A stretch of 28,728 nucleotides of DNA from positions 1-28,728 of the IMG/VR virus record IMGVR_UViG_3300012954_002084. One strand, written 5' to 3'. Below the pieces are notes generated by a model. It searched no databases and had not been told where the DNA came from. It saw only the letters and a list, made by a program, of their open reading frames with translations. Numbering within the stretch: position 1 is the stretch's first letter; each line of letters starts with the position of its first letter. The translations under genes were made by a program, and so were the position numbers. The stretch comes from a virus. This document shows, piece by piece, positions 6,613 to 15,301 of the stretch.

Positions 6613-7605
6613 AGTTTTAGTAATAGATATATCGCTTATATTATTACAAAAAGTATAAGGGCATAAAGTTTTTGATTCTGGAAGACTCCATATTTTGTCA
6701 GACACATTACCAAAATTAACAGCACCACACCAACTACTATACATATCACCACTTGCGTCTATATTTAGGCTTTCGAAACCCAAATGACATAGCATACCCT
6801 GAAAAGTATTCAATCTTTTGTCTGCAATTTGATGACTTTGGACATATTCAGTAGAGCCGTCATCATATAAAAATTCTGTCATCCAGGCTGTAGGATCTGG
6901 TGTTGAGGTATTTGGTTGTGCTAATTCCTGTTGCTTTATGCCAGGTCTTTGTAATACTTCTTCCTCTTCTGTAGTGTATTGCCAATATGTTTCCTGCTTG
7001 TTCTGGCGTCCTAAGAGCTTCTTATACATGGTTTTAACACATATACTTACATTATTATAATTATTATGATTACAGTCTTTAAATAAATCACGTATTTCCT
7101 CTGCGAATTCGCCCAATCTGAGCACGTCTCCGCCTATTCCTGCAATATTAATGTCAATGTGTACATAATCCTTTATTTCATTTATTACATCTATAAAATG
7201 CTGTTTTTCCTGTGTTTGAGGGTGATGTGTTAGTATAACACTATTCATATAATGTTTTGCTTTACTCCACCAATTTACTGTTCTACTAGCATTAGTGTAC
7301 ACAATACTTGTTGAATTATGCTCATTGATACACTTAATTATATCTTCAAAGCCAGGTATTACAGTAACTTCTCCTCCTATTAATTCATACTCTGTCTGTT
7401 TGCCTAATGCGTGGTAGTGGTTAGATAGTCTTGATATAGCATTTATGTACTGTTCTTTGCTTAACCAAGGCTTTGATCCGTTATGTAATACTGGTGGGCA
7501 ATACTCACAATCATAGTTGCAAGAATTTCCCATATTCCATTGTATTCTTATTTTGTTTGAATTGTTTCTGGCGTGGGGACCACGAACAGAAACCAGTTGA
7601 GGCAT
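6604..7605 (-). CDS. radical SAM enzyme with C-terminal cysteine region
   Basis: 333 aa. The radical SAM cluster motif is C29-NYD-C33-EY-C36, preceded by IQWNMGNSC, a typical entry to the barrel. ELIGGEVTVIPGFEDII (about residues 74-90) is the GGE motif region, and SIVYTNASR is the TNG strand. A C-terminal region carries several cysteines (MLCHLGFESLN, SSWCGAVNFGN, LCPYTFCN), similar to SPASM or twitch domains that hold auxiliary clusters and act on peptides. The start at ATG 7605 follows the PAAR stop by 1 nt. Reaction and substrate are unknown; peptide modification is the family-based guess. Confidence 0.88.
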   Translation of the reverse strand: MPQLVSVRGPHARNNSNKIRIQWNMGNSCNYDCEYCPPVLHNGSKPWLSKEQYINAISRLSNHYHALGKQTEYELIGGEVTVIPGFEDIIKCINEHNSTSIVYTNASRTVNWWSKAKHYMNSVILTHHPQTQEKQHFIDVINEIKDYVHIDINIAGIGGDVLRLGEFAEEIRDLFKDCNHNNYNNVSICVKTMYKKLLGRQNKQETYWQYTTEEEEVLQRPGIKQQELAQPNTSTPDPTAWMTEFLYDDGSTEYVQSHQIADKRLNTFQGMLCHLGFESLNIDASGDMYSSWCGAVNFGNVSDKIWSLPESKTLCPYTFCNNISDISITKTLN

Positions 7606-7606
7606 T

Positions 7607-7879
7607 TTACAATCCTGCGACTACAGTAGGTGATCCAAATGTTATAGGATGTCCACATGACGTTGTACTTGATACTACTGTGATTGGTTTTCCTGCCGCT
7701 AAAATATTAGGTACACCAGATATTACAACTGAACTTGTATGAGGTGGTGCTCCGTGTGGTGCTACTTTATCGCCTACTACACTTATAGGAGAGCCTTCTA
7801 CTAAAATATTAGGAATACCTGGCCCTACAACTACAGCACAGGCTACACCACTCTTAAAAATTGATCCTACTGGTAACAT
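7607..7879 (-). CDS. PAAR-repeat tail-tip protein
   Basis: 90 aa, the full length of a stand-alone phage PAAR protein. These form the zinc-stabilised conical tip on the gpV/VgrG spike and help puncture the host envelope. Typical blocks are ILVEGSPISVVGD, KVAPHG, SGVPNILAAGKPI and SSTTSCGHPITFGSPTV, with His42, His47, Cys75 and His77 as likely zinc ligands. No Shine-Dalgarno site precedes ATG. Instead a late box GATAAATA ends exactly 5 nt before it, which would give a leaderless message. It ends the nrdA-nrdB-LSm series and is followed closely by the radical SAM gene. Confidence 0.88.
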   Translation of the reverse strand: MLPVGSIFKSGVACAVVVGPGIPNILVEGSPISVVGDKVAPHGAPPHTSSVVISGVPNILAAGKPITVVSSTTSCGHPITFGSPTVVAGL

Positions 7880-7884
7880 ACATT

Positions 7885-7892
7885 TATTTATC
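7885..7892 (-). promoter_or_regulatory. late-type box (GATAAATA) 5 nt before the PAAR start codon
   Basis: The minus strand reads GATAAATA, then 5 nt, then the PAAR ATG. T4 late boxes cover about -13 to -6, so transcription would begin at the A of the start codon. The same spacing recurs at 17929 and 19046. Confidence 0.5.
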
Positions 7893-7893
7893 T

Positions 7894-8187
7894 TTATTGA
7901 TTAGCAGTTTGCTCACTAACCAATCTGTCATAGTCACTTGAACTATTTTCTAAAGATAAATCTATTGAAAAGAATTGCTCTCTTAATAAATGTAATTGCT
8001 CTGATTTGCTTGTAAATGTGTATGGTACAACAGCAACTTCTTCCTCTGCTAATACTACAAGCCTAGGATTTGCTAGACTTATGTTAAAACTTTCTTCATC
8101 ATATGCAACTAATTTTGCAATGATTTCTATTCCTGAAATTGTTTTTACTGTTACTGTTTTTCCAACTAATTCTTTAAATTCATACAT
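7894..8187 (-). CDS. LSm-like small protein (97 aa)
   Basis: Residues 1-55 read like an Sm fold: LVGKTVTVKTISGIEIIAKL, a bent strand pair with the Gly turn, then VAYDEESFNISLANPRLVV, the D-x-x-x-x-N pattern of the Sm1 motif, and a closing strand (EEVAVVPY). The remaining 40 residues are polar and helical. Its ATG shares one base with the nrdB stop (TAATG), so it is translationally coupled to nrdB and lies between nucleotide-metabolism and tail genes. If the Sm fold is right it may bind RNA like Hfq; a virion or assembly role is an alternative suggested by the adjacent PAAR gene. Confidence 0.6.
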   Translation of the reverse strand: MYEFKELVGKTVTVKTISGIEIIAKLVAYDEESFNISLANPRLVVLAEEEVAVVPYTFTSKSEQLHLLREQFFSIDLSLENSSSDYDRLVSEQTANQ

Positions 8188-9284
8188 TATAAACTAAAAC
8201 CTTTAAATGTTTTATCATCTACGTCTTGTTTAGTACCGCCTATAACATAAGATGATATTTCTGTTTCTTGCGGAGCCACTTGTACTGAGCCTCCTGTAAT
8301 CCATGCTTGAGTCCAAGGTAATGGATTGGTACCACTATTATATATCTTTTCCTGTCCCACGGCATGCATTCGTTTGGCCGCAATAAACTCTACATATTGT
8401 TTAAGTAATTCTGCATTTAATCCTATAATACTGCCATCTTTAAACAAATATTCTGCCCATGCTTTTTCTTGCTCTACTGCATCTACAAACATTTGAGTAC
8501 ATTCTTCATATGTTTCTTTTTTAATCTTAGCAAAGTCTGGATCGTCTTTAGGTAAAAATTTTAGCATTTGTTGTGTACTTGCCAAGTGAACGTTTTCATC
8601 TCTAGCAATTAGTTTTATAATTTTAGCATTTCCTTCCATTCTTTTAAGTTCTGCAAATGCCCAACTACAAGCAAAACTAACATAAAAACGTACACCTTCT
8701 AATATGTTTACACTCATTAAACACATCCATATTCTTTTCTTGTGTTCATATTCGTCATATGACTTGTATCCTTTTTCCCTCAAAAGATTATACTCTATCA
8801 ACTTATCATAATTTTCTGTAATACTATCTGCACAATCACATATTTCTTGTATATCTAATAGTTCATCAAATACTTTACTTGGATCTGGATACACGTTTCT
8901 AATTATATGTGTATAACTTCTGCTATGTATAGTTTCACTAAATGCCCAAGTCTCTATCCAGGTTTCTAGTTCAGGCAGACTCACTATAGGCAGAAAAGCC
9001 AAGTTAGGTGAGCGACCTTGTACACTATCAAGTAATATTTGTCTTTTAAGATTACTTGTAAAAATGTGTTGCTCATGGTCTGATAAGTTTTTAAAATCAG
9101 TAGCATCTTTAAGAATATCTACTTCCTCAGGTCTCCAAAAGAATCCTAACTGTTTATCTGTAAACTTATCAAACTGCTTGTATTTTAAAGTATCATATCT
9201 TTGCACAACTGGTCCGCCAGTAGGATCTAAAAACATAGTGGCTTTAGTATGATGTTTTTTATTTTTTGTATTTAGTACTGTCAT
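8187..9284 (-). CDS. nrdB: ribonucleotide reductase class Ia beta subunit
   Basis: Radical-generating diiron-tyrosyl subunit that lets NrdA reduce ribonucleotides for phage DNA synthesis. 365 aa, full length. The segments LLDSVQGRSPN (first Asp ligand), WAFSETIHSRSYTH (Glu, His and radical Tyr in the E. coli E115/H118/Y122 arrangement), LEGVRFYVSFACSWAF (Glu ligand) and ARDENVHLASTQ (Glu and His ligands) show an intact centre. The C-terminal tail ends in FKGFSL, the kind of end that docks in NrdA. ATG overlaps the nrdA stop as ATGA. Confidence 0.97.
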   Translation of the reverse strand: MTVLNTKNKKHHTKATMFLDPTGGPVVQRYDTLKYKQFDKFTDKQLGFFWRPEEVDILKDATDFKNLSDHEQHIFTSNLKRQILLDSVQGRSPNLAFLPIVSLPELETWIETWAFSETIHSRSYTHIIRNVYPDPSKVFDELLDIQEICDCADSITENYDKLIEYNLLREKGYKSYDEYEHKKRIWMCLMSVNILEGVRFYVSFACSWAFAELKRMEGNAKIIKLIARDENVHLASTQQMLKFLPKDDPDFAKIKKETYEECTQMFVDAVEQEKAWAEYLFKDGSIIGLNAELLKQYVEFIAAKRMHAVGQEKIYNSGTNPLPWTQAWITGGSVQVAPQETEISSYVIGGTKQDVDDKTFKGFSL

Positions 9285-11569
9285 ATTTTACAACTCTCAC
9301 AATCTTCATCATCTATTTCAGTGATGGCGAGGTCATCCTGAGCGTCATCTTTGTTTATATCGATTTCGCCCTGACCATCGTAGGTGTTATTATAGTATAA
9401 TTGTTTGCCACCGTATTTATAAAAAGTCAGTATATCTTGTATTAAAACACTCATTGGAACCTTTTCATCCTCATAATGCTCAGGATTATAACTAGTGTTT
9501 ACACTAATACCCTGATCTATATACTTTTGTAAAACTGCCATTATTTTTAAGTAACCTTGTGGAGATTTCTGATCCCATAATAAGTCATATTTGTTTTTGT
9601 AGTATGGATATCCTGGAACAACTTGTTTTAATACACCATGTTTGCTTTGCTTAATACTAACATAACTTCTTGGCGGCTCAATACCATTTGTGCTGTTACT
9701 AATCTGTGCTGATGTTTCTGCCGGCATCAATGCCATTAATGTACTATTTCTAATGCCTGTGTCTGCTAATTGTTTTCTTAATTCTTTCCAATCCAGTCTC
9801 TCTTTATGCTTGACTAGTTCATCAATATCTTCTTTGTAAGTTTTATTAGGTGTTACACCCTGTCCATATTTAGTTTCATTATTTTTAGGACATGCACCTT
9901 TCTCTACTGCCAATTCGGCACTGGCTTTTATTAAGCCAAAACTCCATGCTTCAGCCCATTCATCTACTAATTCTAAATTAGGATCTTGATAGTTTGTATC
10001 ATTTTTTGCCAACCAATACGCAAAATTAATTATGCCTACGCCTAGTGGACGTCTATTTTTTGTGCTAATTTCTGCCGCCTTTACTGGATATTCTTGATAG
10101 TCTAGCAACTCATCTAATCCTCTTACTGCTAAATTACAAATTTTTTGTAGTTCATTTGTGTCTTTCATTACACCCCAATTTATTGCACTTAATGTACACA
10201 GACTTATCTCTCCCTCTGGATCGTTTATATCTGTTAAAGGTTTTGTAGGCAAATCTATTTCGCAACATAAATTACTTTGTTTTATAGGAGCAATATCCTC
10301 TAAAAAAGCACCATGTGTATTAGCATGATCCACGTTCATTAAATATATTCTACCTGTATCTTTTCTTTCTGTGACAAAATTACTAAACAATTCTAATGCA
10401 GGTATAGATTTTTTTCTAATGCTGTGAGCTCTTTCTGCCTTTTCATATAATTCTTTAAACTTATCTTGATCATTAAAAAAGGAATCGTATAATCCTGGCA
10501 CGTCTTGTGGACTAAACAAAGTGATATTTCCACCACTTATAAGTCTTTCGTACATTAGTTTATTAAACTGTACTCCATAGTCCATATGACGTACTCTGTT
10601 GTCCTCTGTGCCTTTGTTGTTCTTTAATACAAGTAAGTCCTCAACTTCTAAATGCCAAATAGGATAATAAAGTGTAGCCGCTCCGCCTCTTACACCACCC
10701 TGTGAACAACTTTTAACAGCAGACTGAAACATTTTGTAAAAAGGAATAACTCCTGTATGGGTTGCATCTCCACTTCTTATCTTGGAGCCTACTGCCCTAA
10801 TACTTCCTGCACCAATGCCAATACCTGCTTTTTGACTTACATACTTAACAATACTGCTACTTGTTGCATTTATGCTATCCAAACTATCGTCTGTTTCTAT
10901 AAGTACGCAACTACTAAACTGCCTTTGCGGTGTTCTTACACCTGCCATTACAGGAGTAGGCAAACTAATTTTAAATTGACTTATAGCATCATAGTAATCT
11001 TTAATGTAAGACATTCTTTTATCTGCTGGATAGTTTGCAAATAAAGTTGCCGCAATCATCATGTATGCTACCTGCGGTGTTTCAAATATTTTTCCTGTCG
11101 CTCTATTTTGTACTAGATATTTTCCACGGAATTGTTCCATAGCCGCATAAGTGAGTACTTCGTCTCTATTATGATCTATATAATTTTGTAACTGATTAAT
11201 TTCGTCTTTAGTAAATAGTTTTACAAATTCAGGATCGTAAAATCCAGCATCTATATTATCTTGTATTATATCACATAAACAAGGAGGCTCAAACTGCCCA
11301 TACACCATCTTACGCAAGTGATAGTTAATTAACCTACCTGCTACATACTGATAGTTTGGAGTTTCTTCCGAGATAAGATCTGCGGCACTCTTAATTAAAG
11401 TTTCCTGGATATCTTCTGTTGCTATTTTTTCAAAGAACTGAATTTTAGAATTTATTTCTACTTCTGATGCACTAACACCAGATATATCTTCACATGCATA
11501 CATAACAACTTTGTGTAGTTTTTCTATGTTTAAGTCTTCTAGTGTGCCGTCTCTTTTCTGTACTTGCAT
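9281..11569 (-). CDS. nrdA: ribonucleotide reductase class Ia alpha subunit
   Basis: Catalytic subunit that reduces NDPs to dNDPs. The start is taken at ATG 11569 (762 aa); a TTG four codons earlier at 11581 is less likely. Residues 1-90 form an ATP-cone (VQKRDGTLEDLNIEKL...), so activity control by ATP/dATP is retained. Catalytic residues are visible: FSSCVLIET (first redox Cys), SNLCCEID (Asn, radical Cys, Glu), ISLCTLSAIN (second redox Cys), KQLYYNNTYDG (paired Tyr of the radical path) and a C-terminal CESCKI for thioredoxin/glutaredoxin exchange, with two rather than four residues between the cysteines. A late-type box lies 29 nt upstream. Confidence 0.97.
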   Translation of the reverse strand: MQVQKRDGTLEDLNIEKLHKVVMYACEDISGVSASEVEINSKIQFFEKIATEDIQETLIKSAADLISEETPNYQYVAGRLINYHLRKMVYGQFEPPCLCDIIQDNIDAGFYDPEFVKLFTKDEINQLQNYIDHNRDEVLTYAAMEQFRGKYLVQNRATGKIFETPQVAYMMIAATLFANYPADKRMSYIKDYYDAISQFKISLPTPVMAGVRTPQRQFSSCVLIETDDSLDSINATSSSIVKYVSQKAGIGIGAGSIRAVGSKIRSGDATHTGVIPFYKMFQSAVKSCSQGGVRGGAATLYYPIWHLEVEDLLVLKNNKGTEDNRVRHMDYGVQFNKLMYERLISGGNITLFSPQDVPGLYDSFFNDQDKFKELYEKAERAHSIRKKSIPALELFSNFVTERKDTGRIYLMNVDHANTHGAFLEDIAPIKQSNLCCEIDLPTKPLTDINDPEGEISLCTLSAINWGVMKDTNELQKICNLAVRGLDELLDYQEYPVKAAEISTKNRRPLGVGIINFAYWLAKNDTNYQDPNLELVDEWAEAWSFGLIKASAELAVEKGACPKNNETKYGQGVTPNKTYKEDIDELVKHKERLDWKELRKQLADTGIRNSTLMALMPAETSAQISNSTNGIEPPRSYVSIKQSKHGVLKQVVPGYPYYKNKYDLLWDQKSPQGYLKIMAVLQKYIDQGISVNTSYNPEHYEDEKVPMSVLIQDILTFYKYGGKQLYYNNTYDGQGEIDINKDDAQDDLAITEIDDEDCESCKI

Positions 11570-11597
11570 GTGTGTTCCCAATATGTTTGTAATATAA

Positions 11598-11605
11598 TAT
11601 TTATC
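11598..11605 (-). promoter_or_regulatory. late-type promoter box (GATAAATA) before nrdA
   Basis: GATAAATA on the minus strand lies in the 57-nt gap between nrdA and the gene of unknown function upstream, 28 nt before the nrdA ATG. It would drive nrdA, nrdB and the LSm-like gene late in infection. No sigma70-like hexamer pair was seen in the gap. Confidence 0.5.
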
Positions 11606-11638
11606 GCAGAATTATTTTACTATATAACTGTATAAAAG

Positions 11639-12070
11639 TCAATAAGATAGTTTATCTATATTTAAAATATGTGTTTGGAATATTGTTGCATTTTCCTTTA
11701 CATAGTCCCATGTAACTATTTTACCTGGAGTAAAATTAAATACTTTATCATTATCAAGAAGAACTAATCCTGAATCTCCTGATATGTTATTACTTATCAC
11801 AGGAAGTGTCAACTGCTCACTAGTTATGAAACCTTTATTAATTAGCGATGCTGTAATAAGAATTGTTATCCCACTTTGGCAAAAATAACCTTCACTTACT
11901 ATTTCAAAAGGGTTAGGCCAACTGTTAGGCGTGTAATAATCTAAATACCTGGATAATATTTTTATATCGCTGTACTGGTTTACTAATTGCTCTGGAGTAG
12001 AGTATTCTTGTTGTCTCGACTCTCTCCAAATTTTTAAGCGATCTGTTGAGCTATGAGTTTTTAAAAACAT
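11639..12070 (-). CDS. hypothetical protein (143 aa)
   Basis: I do not recognise this protein. ATG 12070 is preferred over the TTG at 12073 just before it. The N-terminal half is polar and helical (RLKIWRESRQQEYSTPEQLVNQY), with a Trp/Pro segment (YYTPNSWPNPF). The second half has a possible beta pattern with ITILITASLI and NFTPGKIVTWDYV. No membrane span or signal peptide is present. It follows the tail-fibre-like gene by a few bases, so it may be a small tail or chaperone protein expressed with it. Confidence 0.75.
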   Translation of the reverse strand: MFLKTHSSTDRLKIWRESRQQEYSTPEQLVNQYSDIKILSRYLDYYTPNSWPNPFEIVSEGYFCQSGITILITASLINKGFITSEQLTLPVISNNISGDSGLVLLDNDKVFNFTPGKIVTWDYVKENATIFQTHILNIDKLSY

Positions 12071-12076
12071 CAATCA

Positions 12077-14209
12077 TTATGTTGAAGGTGCATTCCATTT
12101 TCTTACAAGATATTTCATACTGCAAGATTGGTTTACACTACTGATTGCTGTTAATGTTAATACACTACTAGATACGTTTGCAGTAAATTGAACATTTCCT
12201 GTAACTGTCCCTACTGCTTTATCAGTACCATAGTCCTGTATTACTACATCTGCTGGATTTCCTGACCCATAATCATAACTTGATAATTGTAGTAGTCCAA
12301 CTTTTCTATATAAGTTTGCTCCATTCCTAAAGTCTATACTGTAGTCAATTACAAAAGTATCATATGCTGTTATGTCAAATGTTTTAATATTTGTATTTGA
12401 TGTTGCTGGAACACTTGCTGTTTCAGTTGTATCATATGCAACATCAGGAAGCCCACTTGCGGCACCTTCTGCAGTTTGCAACTGAATATTATTTTTAATA
12501 TTAGTTAAGCCACGTGAGTTTACACTTAAACTACCTAATCCTCCTGAACCTGGTGTGTTGTAAATACTGTATTCAAAATATAATTTATTAACTAGTGTGC
12601 TAAAGTTTCTGGCTTCTTCATTACTGTTAAATGTAATTTCTGTTCCTTCTGTATTAGTGTTTAAACTGTAAGAACCTATTGTTGCTTTAACTGTACTATT
12701 GCTTGTATATTCCTGATTAGTATCAACAGATTCGAATAAGTTTAATGCTGGATCAATCATTGCATCATATAAAAAGACTTCTAATTTTGCTTTTACAGAA
12801 TCATCTTTGGTATAAGATTTTGCTGTAAGGTTTAACCTAGATAATGTTGTACCATCTTCATGTAATGTAAAATCTAGTGGAGTACTGCTTTGTGCAGATC
12901 TATGTGTAAAGAAAACTTTAGATGATGACACCTGTGTTCCTGTTGCTGGATCAAACTGAGGTAATAGTTGTAAACTATGCCAAGCAGGTGTTATAATTTC
13001 TACATTTGAACCTGATGTAATTGAAATATTACCGGTATTGTTTACTATTCCTGAAACAGTATTTAATGATGTTGTTACATTACCACTACTAGGTGCACCT
13101 GAAATATCAAAGTTCATTATTCTTGTATGTTCCAATGTACCACTAGTTGCTGGTGTACCACTTACAGTAAATGTAAAGTGTGTACTATTAGCACCAGTGA
13201 TCTTGGCTACGCCATCAACATCTGAATCTGAACCGCCTGTTACATATACATGATTAAAATTATTTGCGTTTGTAGTATAGTTTTGGTCTGCATTTGTATA
13301 AGCAACTGTTATATCACCGCCTGATGCAGTATATGATGCATTTGTAACCTTTTCACTAGTTCTACTAACAAGTAAATTACTAAAACCTAATGTTGTAATA
13401 TCTGCACTACTTGTTGCTATTACGGCTGTGTGCTTATGTTGTAATCCTAAATATCCTGTTCCTGTTGTGGCATTTACAACAATTAGATCTTGTGGTATTT
13501 GTAAAAATGTAGGAATACTATCTCTGTCATAAAAGTTTGTTAAACCTGAGTAACTTGGCTTGATGTTTGCATCACTACTACTTGCACCATCTAATGCTCT
13601 TACTACTGCAGAATTACTATAATATGTAATACCTATATCATCGCTGGATAATGGTGTTGTTTTAAATGTAATTGTGTGATCGTTTCCTAAACTTGTACCT
13701 GAGGTAAAAATGTAGTCTTCTGTTGTTAGGTTTCCTATAGAAGCAGTATTATTACCTTTTAGTGTAGTGCCATTTTTTACAACTGTCAAATCATCAGCAT
13801 CAAAGGCCGCACCAGATTCAATACTTACAACATTACCAGCACCTACAGTATTTCTAAATACGTCTCTTGAACTATTAGTAATACTTACATCACTAGATCC
13901 AGTATATGTAAAACTTTTTGCTATGCCGTCTAATCCATTAAGACTAGTATTAAATCTTCTATGGGGAACTGTAAAACTTATTATTTGATTATCAGCAATA
14001 CTATCTACTATCTGCCTAGCATTGTCAGTATTTTCAAATATTAATACTTTGTTAAGTGTAGAATCTAATTGGTCTCCACCTATAAATACCTGTCTGCTAT
14101 CTGTAGCCAGTCCTAATTCACCAGCACGAAGCGGTTGAGGAAGATCTTGTTTTAGTCCTCTACGATTTTGTATTCTTGATACTACTACTGTATTATTACT
14201 TGTTGCCAT
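12077..14209 (-). CDS. tail-fibre/baseplate-associated structural protein (710 aa)
   Basis: Residues 8-45 (SRIQNRRGLKQDLPQPLRAG, then ELGLATDSRQVFIGG) match the short N-terminal domain seen in many phage fibre proteins, with the RRG...LP..L..GELG...D...IG pattern. The rest is low in charge, rich in Ser, Thr, Asn, Gly and Ala and predicted beta, with repeats of the type TSGSNVEI and SGTPATSGTL, like a receptor-binding or decoration fibre. No cysteine-rich or enzymatic site was seen apart from isolated residues. A late box and GGAG ribosome site lie directly upstream. The structural role is firm; the exact particle location is inferred. Confidence 0.8.
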   Translation of the reverse strand: MATSNNTVVVSRIQNRRGLKQDLPQPLRAGELGLATDSRQVFIGGDQLDSTLNKVLIFENTDNARQIVDSIADNQIISFTVPHRRFNTSLNGLDGIAKSFTYTGSSDVSITNSSRDVFRNTVGAGNVVSIESGAAFDADDLTVVKNGTTLKGNNTASIGNLTTEDYIFTSGTSLGNDHTITFKTTPLSSDDIGITYYSNSAVVRALDGASSSDANIKPSYSGLTNFYDRDSIPTFLQIPQDLIVVNATTGTGYLGLQHKHTAVIATSSADITTLGFSNLLVSRTSEKVTNASYTASGGDITVAYTNADQNYTTNANNFNHVYVTGGSDSDVDGVAKITGANSTHFTFTVSGTPATSGTLEHTRIMNFDISGAPSSGNVTTSLNTVSGIVNNTGNISITSGSNVEIITPAWHSLQLLPQFDPATGTQVSSSKVFFTHRSAQSSTPLDFTLHEDGTTLSRLNLTAKSYTKDDSVKAKLEVFLYDAMIDPALNLFESVDTNQEYTSNSTVKATIGSYSLNTNTEGTEITFNSNEEARNFSTLVNKLYFEYSIYNTPGSGGLGSLSVNSRGLTNIKNNIQLQTAEGAASGLPDVAYDTTETASVPATSNTNIKTFDITAYDTFVIDYSIDFRNGANLYRKVGLLQLSSYDYGSGNPADVVIQDYGTDKAVGTVTGNVQFTANVSSSVLTLTAISSVNQSCSMKYLVRKWNAPST

Positions 14210-14232
14210 TAAATAAGTCTCCTATTACCTAG

Positions 14233-14240
14233 TATTTATC
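14233..14240 (-). promoter_or_regulatory. late-type promoter box (GATAAATA) before the tail-fibre-like gene
   Basis: The minus strand reads AATGATAAATACTAGG. It lies 23 nt before the gene's ATG, with GGAG between as ribosome site. It shares the extended AATGATAAATA form with the boxes at 4049 and 17012. Confidence 0.65.
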
Positions 14241-14252
14241 ATTTTCTGGCCT

Positions 14253-14927
14253 TTAGGAATTTTTGGAATAATAATCTGCTAGTCTATCTGACCATTTATC
14301 ACAATATTTTTCGAATTCTTGTCCCTCTATAACAAAATCTTTAAAATTTGAATCTCTATCTACCATTAATATTGCAACTTTTTTAATATCTGTACCAAAC
14401 ATTTCATTATGTGCTAATGCGTATGCACAACCTTGCATAAAATAATCGTCTATCCATTCACGTTTTTTCATCTTTTTTGCAGTTTTAAAGTCAATTATGG
14501 CTTCATCTCCCTCGTACATACCTATACCATCTGCTGTACCGGCATATAGTCCTTCTGCAATAAGACCTACTTCAACACCATATAGTTCATTTACTTTTAC
14601 TAATCCTTTATCTATCATTTCAGTAACCATATTTTTAGCCATTACACTAATATGATTATTGCCTTTTATTTCGTAGTCTTCTTGAAGTATAAACTTTTCT
14701 AATGCATTGTGTACTTTGGTACCAAGCCCTGCAGACTCTGTGCTTATACGAGTTGCTTCTGCTTCTCCTACTCGTTTACGCCAGGCTATAAGAGCAGTCT
14801 TATCTCCTGTGTCAGAAAGTACAGTTGTAACACTAGGCACAGGCTTCTCGTCTTTACCTACATATTGTCTTCCTTTTTTAGTTTGTACTCGTCGTAGAGC
14901 GGGGTAATCGTATTTAGATACTAGCAT
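14253..14927 (-). CDS. PD-(D/E)XK exonuclease, RecB/Cas4-like
   Basis: 224 aa. The fold motifs of RecB-type nucleases are visible: PSVTTVLSDTGDK near the start, LGTKVHNALEKF (His of motif I, about residue 77), LYAGTADGIG (Asp of motif II, about 128), AIIDFKTAKKMKK (Asp-x-Lys of motif III) and MQGCAYALAHNE (Gln-x3-Tyr motif, about 166-170). Enzymes of this type trim DNA ends in replication or recombination; they are widespread in marine T4-like phages. It sits between two structural genes, so the late virion-region position is notable. No clear ribosome site was found upstream. Confidence 0.88.
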   Translation of the reverse strand: MLVSKYDYPALRRVQTKKGRQYVGKDEKPVPSVTTVLSDTGDKTALIAWRKRVGEAEATRISTESAGLGTKVHNALEKFILQEDYEIKGNNHISVMAKNMVTEMIDKGLVKVNELYGVEVGLIAEGLYAGTADGIGMYEGDEAIIDFKTAKKMKKREWIDDYFMQGCAYALAHNEMFGTDIKKVAILMVDRDSNFKDFVIEGQEFEKYCDKWSDRLADYYSKNS

Positions 14928-14956
14928 ATAATTTTAAGTTTTTTTGTTAATACTAT

Positions 14957-15301
14957 TTACCAGGAAATGTTCCAGGATATAGTATTATTTGAACTAGTAT
15001 TTGTGGTTATGTTGACACCATAACCTAAGTCAGTGAAGTATTTTTTGACATAATTAATTTGATCTAGTTTTGTGGGGTCAGTAACTGATCCGTTCCAAAC
15101 AAAATAGTAAACATTACTGTTTGTCATAGTAGTACTTGATACAACATTTGCAAATAGTACACCTGAGTCTATATTAGAAAAGACTTCAGATTCAATAGAC
15201 CTTATTTCACCATGAACTACAACATTGTTTCTGCTATCTGTTCTTGCCTGTGTGGCATTTACAAATATGTTTTTACTTCCTGTATTGTAACTACTTGGCA
15301 T
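14957..15301 (-). CDS. small virion-type protein (114 aa)
   Basis: Not recognised with certainty. The sequence is Ser/Thr/Asn-rich and beta-like (NIFVNATQARTDSRNNVVV; NVYYFVWNGSVTDP), without membrane spans or enzymatic motifs. ATG shares its A with the preceding stop (TAATG), so it is coupled to the 115-residue gene. Composition and place within the structural block suggest a virion component such as a neck or decoration protein. Confidence 0.75.
   Translation of the reverse strand: MPSSYNTGSKNIFVNATQARTDSRNNVVVHGEIRSIESEVFSNIDSGVLFANVVSSTTMTNSNVYYFVWNGSVTDPTKLDQINYVKKYFTDLGYGVNITTNTSSNNTISWNISW

Noticed and set aside
9414-9421. Perfect TATAAATA on the minus strand
   Set aside because: Lies within nrdA, where it encodes Tyr-Lys-Tyr of a conserved C-terminal segment; it might still act on nrdB 130 nt downstream but is explained by coding.
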